Shown here in pieces: positions 26,362 to 35,358 of a DNA stretch of 64,000 nt; position 1 is the first letter of the stretch; every line of letters begins with the position of its first letter. Source of the stretch: an uncultured Eubacteriales bacterium (GTDB lineage: Bacteria > Bacillota > Clostridia > Christensenellales > Borkfalkiaceae); NCBI GenBank assembly GCA_900540805.1, contig UQHL01000017.1, positions 1-64,000 of the forward strand. The letters are read 5' to 3'. A model generated the notes under the pieces. The model ran no database searches. It was not told the DNA's origin and saw only the letters and a list, made by a program, of their open reading frames with translations. A program made the position numbers and the translations under genes.

Positions 26362-29193
26362 TTATAAAAAACGAAACCGTATTTTCCCCTTTCCTTTATT
26401 GGGGACGCGGTATTTTTCCAGCGGCAGGGGGCCGCAGGAATTGGAGCCCAACCCGCTCATATACAAATCCGCAGAAAGATAAACGGCGTCGCTTTCGGGC
26501 AGCTCGTCATCGTGCTTTGTATCCGTCAACGTCTCCGCAGAATATGGCAGCGCGGAAAAAGAGCCCATTCCTTCGATGCGAACCGTATTTTTTCCGTCCG
26601 TAACCTCCGCCCACTCCGCACCGAAATGGCTTCCGCTTTCCTGCGGCTTTACATAACGATGATACTGCGCCTCCACTTTATCCTCGTACATTCCCTTCAG
26701 CGCGAACTCGTGAGAATCGGCATACGTTTCCTGCGGACCGTAGGCAAAATATTTCAAGTCGTTATATTTTTTGTCCAGCTTCAGCACAAAACCGACGCGC
26801 GGCAAAAATTCGAAATAGGATTTTTCGGTCACCTCATAATTTATCCCTATCTCCACCCCGCCTTTTCCAAAGGTATAGCGAAGCGCCGCTTTCAGAAAAG
26901 GCCTGAAACAAACGCTTCCCACCCGAACGTCAAACACGACGGAACTTCCGTCGATTCTGTATTTCTTTACTTCGGGCTTTGCGAAACGCAGAAAATGACC
27001 GTTCCAGCCCGCTTTCACATACATATCGTTATCCGTCGGCGCGCGCCAGAGACTAAACTTTATCCTCCCGTATTTTTTCCCATTTGTCTCGATTCCCTCT
27101 ATCTCTCCGCTCGCGAGATCGAGCGCATATCTTGCGGCGTCCGTCGTCGCATACATGGTACGCCCGCTTTTTTCGAAATAAACCTCCGTCGTCTCAAACG
27201 CGGCCATCGGCAGACGCTCCGCCAAAAACTGTGCAAGCGCAACCCTGTCGCCGCCGCGATAATATTCCGCTGCAAGTTCTCCGCTTTCGCAGGGCAGAGA
27301 AATCCCGTCGCGGGGCGCGAGACAAACCTTTTCCGTTACCGTTTTTCCGTTTTGAGTTATGCGAAGCTCGCCGCGTTCCGCCGCGAAAAAGTTTTTATTG
27401 AATACCCGCAGACTCTCTCCCTCTCGCTTAAAGCGCAAAGGCTGATACGCTTTCTTCATGGAAAGCGTGCCCGCCTTTATCTTTCGGTCGGGGGAAACGA
27501 TGCCGTCAACGCAGAAATTTCCGTCGTGCTCGATCTCCCCGAAGTCGCCGCCGTAACGGAATCCGTCCGCGCCGTATTTGACGCCGTGATCCGCCCATTC
27601 CCAGATAAAGCCGCCCATAAAGCGCGGGGAGCTCTCCAGGACCTCCCAATACTCTTTGAGATTTCCCGGGCCGTTCCCCATGGCGTGCGCGTATTCGCAC
27701 AGCACCAGCGGCCGCGTTTCTCTTTTATCCGCCAGATAACCGCTCGTCAGCCATTCCACTTCAGGATACATACGGCTGACCATATCGAGCGGCGCGGAAT
27801 AATACTCGTCGTCTCCGTACTCCTTTTCGTCTCTGCACCAAAGGCCTTCGTAATGCACGGGACGGGAATCCCTTTTTTTTACTTCGTCCAACGCTTTTTT
27901 GAAATTTTTTCCCCAGCCCGATTCGTTTCCGAGCGACCAGATAATCACACAGGCGTTGTTTTTGTGCTCCTCTACGTTACAGCGCTCGCGCTCGCACACG
28001 TTTTCGGCAAAAGTCGTATCGTCCGCAATCAGCCCGAACCCGCTGCCGTAACTCAGCTCAGGGTCCCCGCAGGAGGTGCTTCCGTGGCTTTCGAGGTCGC
28101 TTTCGCTCATCACATACAGCCCGTACTCGTCGCAGAGTTCGTAAAAGAGCGGCGAGGAAGGATAGTGCGAGGTCCGCACGGCGTTTACGTTGAGCCTTTT
28201 CATAAGCAGCACGTCGCCCAGCATATCTTCTTTGGAAACCGCGGCGCCCTTTTCGGGGTGAAAATCGTGGCGGTTAACGCCGTACAGCTTTATGGGCCGG
28301 CCGTTGAAAAGATAAATCCCGCCTTTTACCTCGGTAGTACGTATGCCTACGCGCGCAAAGACCGCCTCGTCGCCGCCGACGATTTCCATATCGTAAAGGT
28401 TGGGCGTTTCCGCGCTCCAAAGCCGCGCGGCTTTTACAATAAACGCAGCCCTGTCCCCGCCCTTTATTGTCTTTTTCTCTCCGTCAAGCGTAACGGAAAG
28501 CGCAAGCTTTCCCCTGTTTTCGAAGGTCACCTTTCCGTCCGCGCCGCAAATTTCCGTCTCTATTTTATAATCTCCGATATGCGCTCTCGGCCGCCGCAAA
28601 AGATAGACGTCGCGGAAAATGCCCGTAAAACGCCATTTGTCCTGATCCTCGAGATAACTGCCGAAGCACCATTTCAGCACGAGGACGTCTATTTTATTTT
28701 CCCCCGCACGTACAAACGGCGTAATATCAAATTCGCTTATTCGGTGGGAAATTTGCGAAAAACCGACGAAGCTGCCGTTTATATACAGATAGAAGCAGGA
28801 ATCCACGCCCTCGAAAACGAGATATGCTTTTTCCTCCGCTTCGCCCCGCCACTCGAAAGTACGGGAAAAATGATAAGCAGGATTCTTCGACGGGATATGA
28901 GGCGGATCGAAAGGGAATGGATAGCGTACGTTGGTATATTGAAAATAATCATACCCGAAATACTGCACGCAGGAAGGTACGGGGATTTCCTTTTCTCCTT
29001 CCTTTTCCCAAAACCCGTCGGCGTCGAGGACGCTTTGGTAGGCGGTGATCCGCCACGTTCCGTTCAGAGAAAGAAACCGTCCGCTTGCCTCCCGCTCGTA
29101 CGACCTCGCCGCTCCCTTTTCAAACGGCACATAGTAGGCCCGCGCAGGCAATACTCCCACGGACTTTCCTTTTTCGTAATATTTTTTCAACAT
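26362..29193 (-). CDS. lacZ: Beta-galactosidase, GH2 LacZ type with small-chain domain
   Basis: 943 aa, close to the usual LacZ length of about 1000. Sugar-binding jelly roll (about 40-200), Ig-like domain (200-290), TIM barrel (295-590), second Ig-like domain and C-terminal Bgal_small_N domain (about 690-940; YGPQETYADS and YVKPQESGSH). IIWSLGNESGWG gives Glu424 (acid/base) and LVLCEYAHAMGN gives Glu500 (nucleophile). RTSHYPSSPLFYELCDEYG is the classic barrel signature. No signal peptide, so it hydrolyses imported beta-galactosides in the cytoplasm. Single-gene unit with its own promoter (29264-29292), divergent from an AraC regulator. Clostridial homologues include enzymes with other beta-glycoside preferences, so lactose itself is not certain. 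Confidence 0.9.
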   Translation of the reverse strand: MLKKYYEKGKSVGVLPARAYYVPFEKGAARSYEREASGRFLSLNGTWRITAYQSVLDADGFWEKEGEKEIPVPSCVQYFGYDYFQYTNVRYPFPFDPPHIPSKNPAYHFSRTFEWRGEAEEKAYLVFEGVDSCFYLYINGSFVGFSQISHRISEFDITPFVRAGENKIDVLVLKWCFGSYLEDQDKWRFTGIFRDVYLLRRPRAHIGDYKIETEICGADGKVTFENRGKLALSVTLDGEKKTIKGGDRAAFIVKAARLWSAETPNLYDMEIVGGDEAVFARVGIRTTEVKGGIYLFNGRPIKLYGVNRHDFHPEKGAAVSKEDMLGDVLLMKRLNVNAVRTSHYPSSPLFYELCDEYGLYVMSESDLESHGSTSCGDPELSYGSGFGLIADDTTFAENVCERERCNVEEHKNNACVIIWSLGNESGWGKNFKKALDEVKKRDSRPVHYEGLWCRDEKEYGDDEYYSAPLDMVSRMYPEVEWLTSGYLADKRETRPLVLCEYAHAMGNGPGNLKEYWEVLESSPRFMGGFIWEWADHGVKYGADGFRYGGDFGEIEHDGNFCVDGIVSPDRKIKAGTLSMKKAYQPLRFKREGESLRVFNKNFFAAERGELRITQNGKTVTEKVCLAPRDGISLPCESGELAAEYYRGGDRVALAQFLAERLPMAAFETTEVYFEKSGRTMYATTDAARYALDLASGEIEGIETNGKKYGRIKFSLWRAPTDNDMYVKAGWNGHFLRFAKPEVKKYRIDGSSVVFDVRVGSVCFRPFLKAALRYTFGKGGVEIGINYEVTEKSYFEFLPRVGFVLKLDKKYNDLKYFAYGPQETYADSHEFALKGMYEDKVEAQYHRYVKPQESGSHFGAEWAEVTDGKNTVRIEGMGSFSALPYSAETLTDTKHDDELPESDAVYLSADLYMSGLGSNSCGPLPLEKYRVPNKGKGKIRFRFL

Positions 29194-29263
29194 ATTTTCC
29201 GCTCCTTCAGGCCTTTTTCCTTGTGTTTTTATCTTCGGCCTTAATAATTAAATCAACAAAACG

Positions 29264-29292
29264 ATTATATCATATGCGGCGACGGCGGTCAA
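29264..29292 (-). promoter_or_regulatory. Promoter of beta-galactosidase gene
   Basis: Minus-strand TTGACC (29287-29292), 17-bp spacer, perfect TATAAT (29264-29269). The transcript would start near 29257, about 64 nt before the ATG. Confidence 0.8.
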
Positions 29293-29535
29293 CATTTTTT
29301 CACAAACAAACGGAACGAGAAGCAAATAAAAAACTTTTCGGTCAGGACGTTTTTCCTTCGCATTCCTCCTTTCGCTCCGCCTCGGCCTGCAGATATCGTA
29401 TCGCCGTAACGTTTCCCCGTCCGCATAGCGCTCCCGCCGCAAAGCTTTGCGGATAAAAGAGCCTTTTTACCACATCGGCAGAGCCACCTTTTCTCGTCAA
29501 TATCAATCCGTTAAGTGACAAAAGTTACGATTGTC

Positions 29536-29564
29536 TTGACAACGGAAATAAGATGTGCTATACT
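29536..29564 (+). promoter_or_regulatory. Promoter of AraC-family gene
   Basis: Plus-strand TTGACA (29536-29541), 17-bp spacer, TATACT (29559-29564); start expected near 29571. TTGTC-TT-GACAA (29531-29542) is palindromic over the -35. The promoter overlaps an upstream in-frame ATG at 29553, which therefore cannot be the start of translation. Confidence 0.8.
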
Positions 29565-29609
29565 TTGGAAACGTTAGCAGCCAAACGAAAAGACGAGGAC
29601 AAAATCTAT

Positions 29610-30425
29610 ATGCAAGCGGAACAATACGAACAGATCTGGGACACGGAGTCCTGCTCTATCGCCTCCCTCCACGCCATTGAGAGCGAACCGCATTTCCACA
29701 GCGCGGTGGAAATCCTCATCGGCCGCGAGGGAAAGCTTCGCGCGCTGGTCAACCATAACGAATATTTTATAAAAAAGGGAGATATTTTAGTCACCAATCC
29801 ATACGAAGTGCACGCCTATTTTTTCTGCGGAGAAACGCCTGTCGTAAACGTAATCATTTTTCCGTTCGAATACTTAAGCGGCTTTTTCAACGCCCATAAA
29901 AACATGAAATTTGCCGAGCGCCTGTTGCAAAATCCCGAAACCTATGCCAACGCCGTCGTCCTGCTGAACATGTTTGACATCGCACGGGTAACAAACAAGC
30001 CGTCTCTAGCGAAAAGCCTTGGAATGGCCTTGTTTGAAATGATCGCCAAGGATATTCCCTTCACCGAAAAGAAAGACGAACAAGCCACGCTGATCAAGGA
30101 CATTTTATCCTATCTCTACGAGCATTTTCAGGAAGAGATTACTTTGACGGAGCTGGCCAAAAAATACGGCTATTCTCCCAATTATTTTTCGGGGCTTTTC
30201 CACGCCTATCTCAACATGAACCTGAACGAATTTGTCAACGGCCTGCGCGTCAATTATGCAGTTGACGCCATGCAGCAGGGACGGGACGTCATTTCGGCCG
30301 CCTTCGATTCGGGCTTTAATTCCCTGCGCACCTTCTATCGGGCGTTTAGCAGAAAGCTTGGCATGACCCCAAAGGAATATATGAAAACAAAACTCAAGAA
30401 AAAAACGGACGCGGGAACCTCGTAA
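29610..30425 (+). CDS. AraC-family transcriptional regulator
   Basis: 271 aa from ATG 29610. The earlier ATG at 29553 is rejected because it lies between the -35 and -10 of the promoter. Residues 1-120 form a cupin-like sensor domain (SEPHFHSAVEILI, KKGDILVTNPYEVH). The last 100 residues hold the two AraC helix-turn-helix motifs (EEITLTELAKKYGYSPNYFSGLF and GRDVISAAFDSGFNSLRTFYRAFSRKLGMTPKEYM). It likely senses a sugar and activates the divergent beta-galactosidase gene; the effector is unknown. GAGGA lies about 10 nt before the ATG. It ends in terminator 30408-30449, whose stem begins within the last codons. Confidence 0.9.
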   Translation: MQAEQYEQIWDTESCSIASLHAIESEPHFHSAVEILIGREGKLRALVNHNEYFIKKGDILVTNPYEVHAYFFCGETPVVNVIIFPFEYLSGFFNAHKNMKFAERLLQNPETYANAVVLLNMFDIARVTNKPSLAKSLGMALFEMIAKDIPFTEKKDEQATLIKDILSYLYEHFQEEITLTELAKKYGYSPNYFSGLFHAYLNMNLNEFVNGLRVNYAVDAMQQGRDVISAAFDSGFNSLRTFYRAFSRKLGMTPKEYMKTKLKKKTDAGTS

Positions 30426-30449
30426 CGGTTTCCGCGTCTTTATCTTTTT
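30408..30449. terminator. Bidirectional terminator between AraC gene and locus C
   Basis: A 12-bp stem with one wobble (30408-30419 with 30427-30438) and a 7-nt loop containing the stop codon of the AraC gene. A T-rich tail follows on the plus strand; on the minus strand CG and T7 follow. It therefore ends both the regulator transcript and the ten-gene locus C transcript. Confidence 0.9.
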
Positions 30450-30457
30450 CAGGGCGT

Positions 30458-32722
30458 TTAATTTTTCAACAGGCGATAGGTGCGCTTTCCCTCTCTCAGT
30501 TCTTCCCTTGCCGCGCCGTTCTCAAACATATAACCCGCCGCGACGATATTTCCAAAAAATCCTTTTGTCTCGGTATCGAGGAAAATCTCCCCGCCTTTCC
30601 TCTCCCAGCGCACTTTTACAAAGCGCTCCCCGTCGGCGTATTCCGCTTCCGCCCAATCCAGGGAAGCGGCAAACGCGGGCGAAATCTCCACTCTGCCCTT
30701 TTCCTTAACGTCAAGCCCCCCTATCGCGCGATAAAACCAGGCGGACACGCTTCCCCAGAAATGGTGATTTAAGGAAAGCAGCCTGCCGCCGTCCTTTCTC
30801 CGAAAGACGCCGCCGAAAGTCTCCAGCTCGTTGATGCCTTCCCACAGCGTCGTCGCGCCGCAACCGAGGTTATAAGCATAGCCGGGAAAATCCTTACGCA
30901 CGATAGAATATAGCGCTTCCTCCGCATATCCGCCCTTTGTCAGGGCGTCGAACAAAACCTTTGCACCCAGCACGCCCGTTTGCAAATGTCCGCCTTTTTC
31001 CTTCAGCAACGCCGCAAGCCGCACATAAGCGGCAGGAAGCTCCGTTTCGGAAAATACTCCGAATACGATCGCCAAAGCCTGAGCCGTCTGCGTCCCGCAG
31101 GATACTTCGCCCGCCGCGCTCACGTATTTTTTGCGAAAAGCTTCCTTTAATCCTTTTCCAAACGCGGCCGCCTTTTCGGCTTTTTCCGTTTTTCCGATTT
31201 CGAGAAACATGGACTCCGCCTTTTTCGCAAGCTCGATACACACCAGCGAATCCGTGACCTCCAGCGGCGTAGAATAGGCGTCCTCGCTTCTCATTCCCGC
31301 TTCGCACCAGTCGCCCAGCCCGAAAGCGAACAGCCCTTCCCCGTTCTTTTTCGTTTCCAGATAATCGAAGTATCTCTCTATCGCCTCCGCGTCTTCTTCG
31401 ATTACCTCTTTATCGCCCGTAAAGCGGTAAAGCTGATAGGGCAGCTCGATCAAAACGCTGTCCCACGCAGGGCCGTTCCCCCATTCGTAACCCCACCCCG
31501 ACGTGGGAACGATGCCGGGCAGAGCGCCCTCTTTCGTCTGTGCCTTGCGAATATTGTTCAGCCATTCTCTTAGGGACGCGGCGCAGTCGAAATTATACAA
31601 AAGCTGTTCCGCCGACAGAGAGGCGTCCGCCGTCCAGCCGTTCTTTTCCCGTTGAGGGCAGTCCGTGGGGAAATAATAGAAATTGGAAGTATCGCTCCGC
31701 AACGCACATTCCTGAATCCTGTTCACCGTTTCGTCGCTGCACGAAAACCGGCCGCGCGGAGGGATGTCGGAATGAATGACGACGTATTCGAGAAGATCTT
31801 TCGTCGCCTGTTCCTTGGTAATGCCTTTCACCTCCACATAGCGGAACCCGTGATAGGTAAAGGAAGGCAGATATTCCTGAACGCCGTCCCTGCATATGTA
31901 TTGGTCGTGCTGTACGTAGCCCTCAAAGCTTCGATCGCCAAAAGAAATATTGGAGAGGTCGAGCTTTCCGTTTTGCAGAACCTCCCCGAAAGTCATATCG
32001 ACGGTCTGGCCGCTTTTCCCGTCTATTTTCAGGCGGCAAAGCCCTGCGTTTATCTGTCCGAAATCATAAATATATCCCGCGCCGCTTTCCGTGACGGATA
32101 TCGGGCGTATCGTCTCAAACGCCTTGATCGGCTGTGCGGCGCATTTTCTGTATTCCCCTTTGGGCGCGGAAACGCAAACCGCCCTGCGCCCGCCCGTTTT
32201 TAAGCCGTCCGCCCCGAGCAGTCCTTCACGGATCAAACGCGCGTCGAAGCGTTCGCCGCAGCGGAGATCGTCGAAGGTGATCGGGGAATCGAACACCTCG
32301 AAGCTTTCGTCCGTCGTCAGTATTTCCCTGCCGCCGACAGAAAGCCTGAGATAAACTTTGGGCGCGGAGCGGTAAGGAGCCTTTTCAAAGTCCCATATGC
32401 CGCCGTCGAGCGCGTTGTTGAAGCCGTTTCCGAGCAGAATACACAGCGCGTTGCGCTCTTTTAGCAGCCCCGTCACGTCGTACTCGTCATAATAGATAAT
32501 GTGATCGGGGTTGGAAATATACGGGGCGAAAAAGCCCTTTGTCAGTTCCCTGCCGTTGAGAAACAGGCGATAGAAGCCTGCGGCGGAAATCTCGATTGCC
32601 GCCTTTTCCTCAGTGCTTCCCTCATAGGTGAAAACCCGTTTCAAAAGGGGCGCGCCGACGTGTTTTTCTCTCGTATTGAATTCGGTTCCGCCCGCGATAT
32701 ATTGTCTCATATATTGTCTCAT
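30458..32722 (-). CDS. Alpha-L-rhamnosidase, GH78
   Basis: 754 aa from ATG 32722, chosen because AAAGGA lies just upstream; in-frame ATGs exist at 32746 (inside the previous gene) and 32710. The N-terminal beta-domains (FYRLFLNGRELTKGFFAPYIS, TFGEVLQNG) lead to the (alpha/alpha)6 barrel, which opens with YYFPTDCPQREKNGWTADA (DCPQRE at about 354-359), the GH78 signature carrying the catalytic acid. LWEGINEL and SLNHHFWGSVSAWFYRAIGG near the end are also diagnostic. It removes terminal alpha-L-rhamnose. No signal peptide, so it works on imported oligosaccharides. Last gene of locus C, 13 nt after the GH127-like gene; the transcript ends at 30408-30449. Confidence 0.9.
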   Translation of the reverse strand: MRQYMRQYIAGGTEFNTREKHVGAPLLKRVFTYEGSTEEKAAIEISAAGFYRLFLNGRELTKGFFAPYISNPDHIIYYDEYDVTGLLKERNALCILLGNGFNNALDGGIWDFEKAPYRSAPKVYLRLSVGGREILTTDESFEVFDSPITFDDLRCGERFDARLIREGLLGADGLKTGGRRAVCVSAPKGEYRKCAAQPIKAFETIRPISVTESGAGYIYDFGQINAGLCRLKIDGKSGQTVDMTFGEVLQNGKLDLSNISFGDRSFEGYVQHDQYICRDGVQEYLPSFTYHGFRYVEVKGITKEQATKDLLEYVVIHSDIPPRGRFSCSDETVNRIQECALRSDTSNFYYFPTDCPQREKNGWTADASLSAEQLLYNFDCAASLREWLNNIRKAQTKEGALPGIVPTSGWGYEWGNGPAWDSVLIELPYQLYRFTGDKEVIEEDAEAIERYFDYLETKKNGEGLFAFGLGDWCEAGMRSEDAYSTPLEVTDSLVCIELAKKAESMFLEIGKTEKAEKAAAFGKGLKEAFRKKYVSAAGEVSCGTQTAQALAIVFGVFSETELPAAYVRLAALLKEKGGHLQTGVLGAKVLFDALTKGGYAEEALYSIVRKDFPGYAYNLGCGATTLWEGINELETFGGVFRRKDGGRLLSLNHHFWGSVSAWFYRAIGGLDVKEKGRVEISPAFAASLDWAEAEYADGERFVKVRWERKGGEIFLDTETKGFFGNIVAAGYMFENGAAREELREGKRTYRLLKN
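32699..32722 (-). repeat. Tandem 12-bp duplication at start of the GH78 gene
   Basis: ATGAGACAATAT occurs twice in a row, encoding MRQYMRQY, so two in-frame ATGs 12 nt apart have the same downstream context. It probably arose by slippage; it does not shift the frame. Confidence 0.7.
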
Positions 32723-32735
32723 ATATTTTCCTTTA

Positions 32736-33998
32736 TCAATCCTCAAACCATACCCGCAAAACGGCGTTCTTAGCCTCGGCTTCGGGCGTGCGGTTCAGCG
32801 TGGGAAGCTCTATCAAAGCTTTTCCCTTCACTAAAACGGTCTCGCTTTCTTTGAACGTACCGCTTTCGTCTTTCACCAGCAGACGGTCGTCGCGATAGAA
32901 ACGCCCGTCCTCACAAGAGATCTCTCCGTCGCGGCGCGCAAACATCGCCTTGTTTTCGGCGACATACCGAAGCCCCTCCGCATAGCGCATGGTACAGCAG
33001 AACGGCGCCTCGTACATAGAGACGCGGAGCAGGGGCCGGGCCTTTGTCACGCAGGAATTGGGCCCCGCGCCGCCGTTGCTTCGCTGGCAGAAGCGAAGGC
33101 CGTTGAACCAAATGCGTCGGGCGAGTTGTTCGTATTTAGGATCGGCCGTGATCTTGAATAGCCTGATAGCCAAAATCAGCGAATCCACCACCGCGCAGGG
33201 TTCCGTCCAGGTATCCTCCCGACCGAACCAATTGAAATTTTCATACGTCAGCGTCATGCCGTTTTTAAGATAAAGACCGAAAATCTCCAGGACGAGCTCG
33301 AGATATTTTTTCTTCCTCGTCGTCTCGTAAAAGGAAAGAATCCCTCGCAGGGCGGACAGCGTGGCATGCGTCTGCATTTTGAGGCCGAGAAAATCCAGCC
33401 CCCCGAACCGTTCCGCCGCGGAAGATATCCCCGCGCCCACGCTTTCGTCTTTGGTCGCGGCGTAATATTCCGCAAGGCCGTCGAGGGGGATAAACGCGCA
33501 GCCCACGTCCGTGGAGAGCCACCAGCCGTCGTTTACCGCCGAACGGTTTCCGCTGACCCCGCCCGCCGCCTTATCCCGGCGCACGGGATAATTTCCGTAA
33601 TTTTCCAGCGCGGGCAGAAAGAGGTTCTCCACCGTTTCTTTGGCAAAACGCCTCGCTTCGTCCCTTCTCTCCGCCTCGGGCAATTCCGCATACGCCAACA
33701 GGCCTCGCAGAAACCAGTTATGCCCCGCGAGCTGCTGTTCGTCAATGCGCCCGGGAGAAAAAGGTGCGCCGAAATGGCCCCGCCCGTTCGTCTTTTCAGG
33801 CAGAGCCGCAATCAATTGTTCCATGCAGGGTATCTTGCCCCCGTTCAGGCGCGCGTGCATCGCAAAAGCGAGAAGCGCGCGGCCCTCCCAATCGCCCGGC
33901 CAGTCGTATTCGGCAGGGCGGAAAACCTGGTCGATGGTATAGGGCGGGCCGCTGAGACGCCCGAAATTTTTATGTACGGCAAATTCAAAATTATCCAT
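32736..33998 (-). CDS. GH127-like (alpha/alpha)6-barrel protein, possible beta-L-arabinofuranosidase
   Basis: 420 aa without signal peptide. The helical-barrel pattern with GHNWFLRGLLAYAEL, DGWWLSTDVGCAF and the Cys pair in APFCCTMRYAEGLRY (near residue 325) recalls GH127/DUF1680 proteins, in which clustered cysteines bind zinc near the nucleophilic Cys. The protein is shorter than characterised GH127 enzymes (about 600 aa or more) and lacks an obvious C-terminal beta-domain, so assignment to a family is tentative; another six-hairpin glycosidase family is the alternative. It lies between the GH5-like and GH78 genes of locus C (40 and 13 nt gaps), which fits removal of a side-chain sugar from imported oligosaccharides. 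Confidence 0.55.
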   Translation of the reverse strand: MDNFEFAVHKNFGRLSGPPYTIDQVFRPAEYDWPGDWEGRALLAFAMHARLNGGKIPCMEQLIAALPEKTNGRGHFGAPFSPGRIDEQQLAGHNWFLRGLLAYAELPEAERRDEARRFAKETVENLFLPALENYGNYPVRRDKAAGGVSGNRSAVNDGWWLSTDVGCAFIPLDGLAEYYAATKDESVGAGISSAAERFGGLDFLGLKMQTHATLSALRGILSFYETTRKKKYLELVLEIFGLYLKNGMTLTYENFNWFGREDTWTEPCAVVDSLILAIRLFKITADPKYEQLARRIWFNGLRFCQRSNGGAGPNSCVTKARPLLRVSMYEAPFCCTMRYAEGLRYVAENKAMFARRDGEISCEDGRFYRDDRLLVKDESGTFKESETVLVKGKALIELPTLNRTPEAEAKNAVLRVWFED

Positions 33999-34038
33999 GT
34001 TTATTTATAAACGCTCGCTCAAGGGAATAAACAATTTT

Positions 34039-35358
34039 TTACTCCGCCGCCGCATGTTTTTCTTCGAACGCCGCGTTCGATTTTTTTATGATCTCCAAAA
34101 TGCCTTTCCCCTTTTCCCAGCGCTCGTTCCAGCTCCATTCCGTACCAGAGCTTTTGTCGTTGGGCTGTGCGGGATTATACTCGGGGCGGTCGTCGTAATT
34201 CCAGAAAAGCGTCAATGGCAGATCGGCTTTCACGGCCGCGTCCGCGATCGTCTGAACGACGCCCAATATCTTATCCATGGTCAGGACGGTCTCTTTGTCC
34301 GACGCGGTGGCATTGCTGTAAACATACCCCGTCTCGCCGAGATAAACGGGCTTTTTCAGGCGCTTGCCCTGCGCGACGAAATATTCCATAAACCCGTCCC
34401 AATCGTCGTAAATTCCCAGATAATCGGGTACGGAGGAAGGGTTTGCCGCCGCGGAAACGCCGCCCTCGGGATATTTATGATAACTGATCGCTGAAAGGGG
34501 AGCGGGATTGACAAACTCGATCATCTCTTCGTGCTCCTTCAGGGAGTCCGCCCCCCACGAGTTTGAATTTTTCAGATGATAGGCGCTGGTGCGGAGTTCG
34601 GCGTCTCCGCTGCCGATAATACGATGATACGGGTCGTTTTCGCTTACCACTTCCGCAAACAGTTTCATCGCGTTTACGTAATCCTCGTAAGTAACTTTAT
34701 CGTTCATATCGCGGTTCTTCCTCTTGCTGGAAGCGGGCAGCTGCGGCATAAAATCCATCCAGTTGGGCAGACTGGCGCTCAATCCCACTTCGTTTCCGTA
34801 TTCCCAGCCGTATATCCCGGGATTTTCGGCATAGCGCGAGGTGACCTTTTCCGTAAAAGAGGCAATAAATTTCATTGTCTCCGTCTCCCTGCTCCGCAAT
34901 GCCAGCCCCGCAGGCTCGTCGAAATAGTCGCTGAGCGACACCTGATTCCAGAAAAACGAAGGGAGTAGTCCGATCCCCAGCGAATTTGCTTTATTCACCA
35001 GCGAATCCAGCGTCTTAAAGTAAAGCTCCTCTTTTTTGGTCACGTAATCCCAGTCGCTGTAAGCGAACCCCGCGATATTAAAGCGTACAACCTTCACGTC
35101 GTAGGCGGCCAGCTGTTCCAGCGCGGCAAGCGAATTAGAGACGTCCCATTTCTGCGAAAAAGCGCAGTTAAGCATACTGTAATAGTTTACGCCGAAGCCG
35201 TAAAAGGGCTTTCCGTCCTTCATCAGCGTGCCGTCCTCCGAGGCGTACAAGCCGATATATTCGGGCTTTTCTTTTAAGGACGTTTCCGAGGGCGTACAGG
35301 CGCAGACGGAAAGGGCACACGCGGCCGTCAATACGGCCGAAAGAATTTTTTTGATCAT
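34039..35358 (-). CDS. GH5-like secreted lipoprotein glycoside hydrolase (locus C)
   Basis: 439 aa from ATG 35358, which follows AGGAGG; the frame is open 189 nt further upstream but that part overlaps the HAD gene. Lipobox VCAC (Cys21). GH5-like barrel with WEYGNE (Glu190, candidate acid/base) and YLGETGY (Glu342, candidate nucleophile); ISYHKYPEG carries the matching His. Its closest relative in the window is the locus A lipoprotein at 2589-3995. It is the only exported enzyme in locus C, so it probably makes the first cut on the polymer. Its ATG overlaps the stop of the HAD gene (ATGA), indicating translational coupling. Confidence 0.75.
   Translation of the reverse strand: MIKKILSAVLTAACALSVCACTPSETSLKEKPEYIGLYASEDGTLMKDGKPFYGFGVNYYSMLNCAFSQKWDVSNSLAALEQLAAYDVKVVRFNIAGFAYSDWDYVTKKEELYFKTLDSLVNKANSLGIGLLPSFFWNQVSLSDYFDEPAGLALRSRETETMKFIASFTEKVTSRYAENPGIYGWEYGNEVGLSASLPNWMDFMPQLPASSKRKNRDMNDKVTYEDYVNAMKLFAEVVSENDPYHRIIGSGDAELRTSAYHLKNSNSWGADSLKEHEEMIEFVNPAPLSAISYHKYPEGGVSAAANPSSVPDYLGIYDDWDGFMEYFVAQGKRLKKPVYLGETGYVYSNATASDKETVLTMDKILGVVQTIADAAVKADLPLTLFWNYDDRPEYNPAQPNDKSSGTEWSWNERWEKGKGILEIIKKSNAAFEEKHAAAE

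Larger units (their letters stand above)
29194..29609. other. Divergent control region between lacZ-type and araC-type genes
   Basis: 416 bases without a gene once the regulator start is set at 29610. It holds the leftward promoter at 29264-29292, the rightward promoter at 29536-29564, and between them about 240 bp with no recognised element. An AT palindrome TTAATAATTAA (29241-29251) lies just downstream of the lacZ-type start site but is low in complexity. Confidence 0.6.

Noticed and set aside
26512..29244. 910-codon open frame on the plus strand
   Set aside because: It is antisense to the complete lacZ-type gene with both catalytic motifs, lacks any recognisable domain, and arises from codon bias of the real gene.
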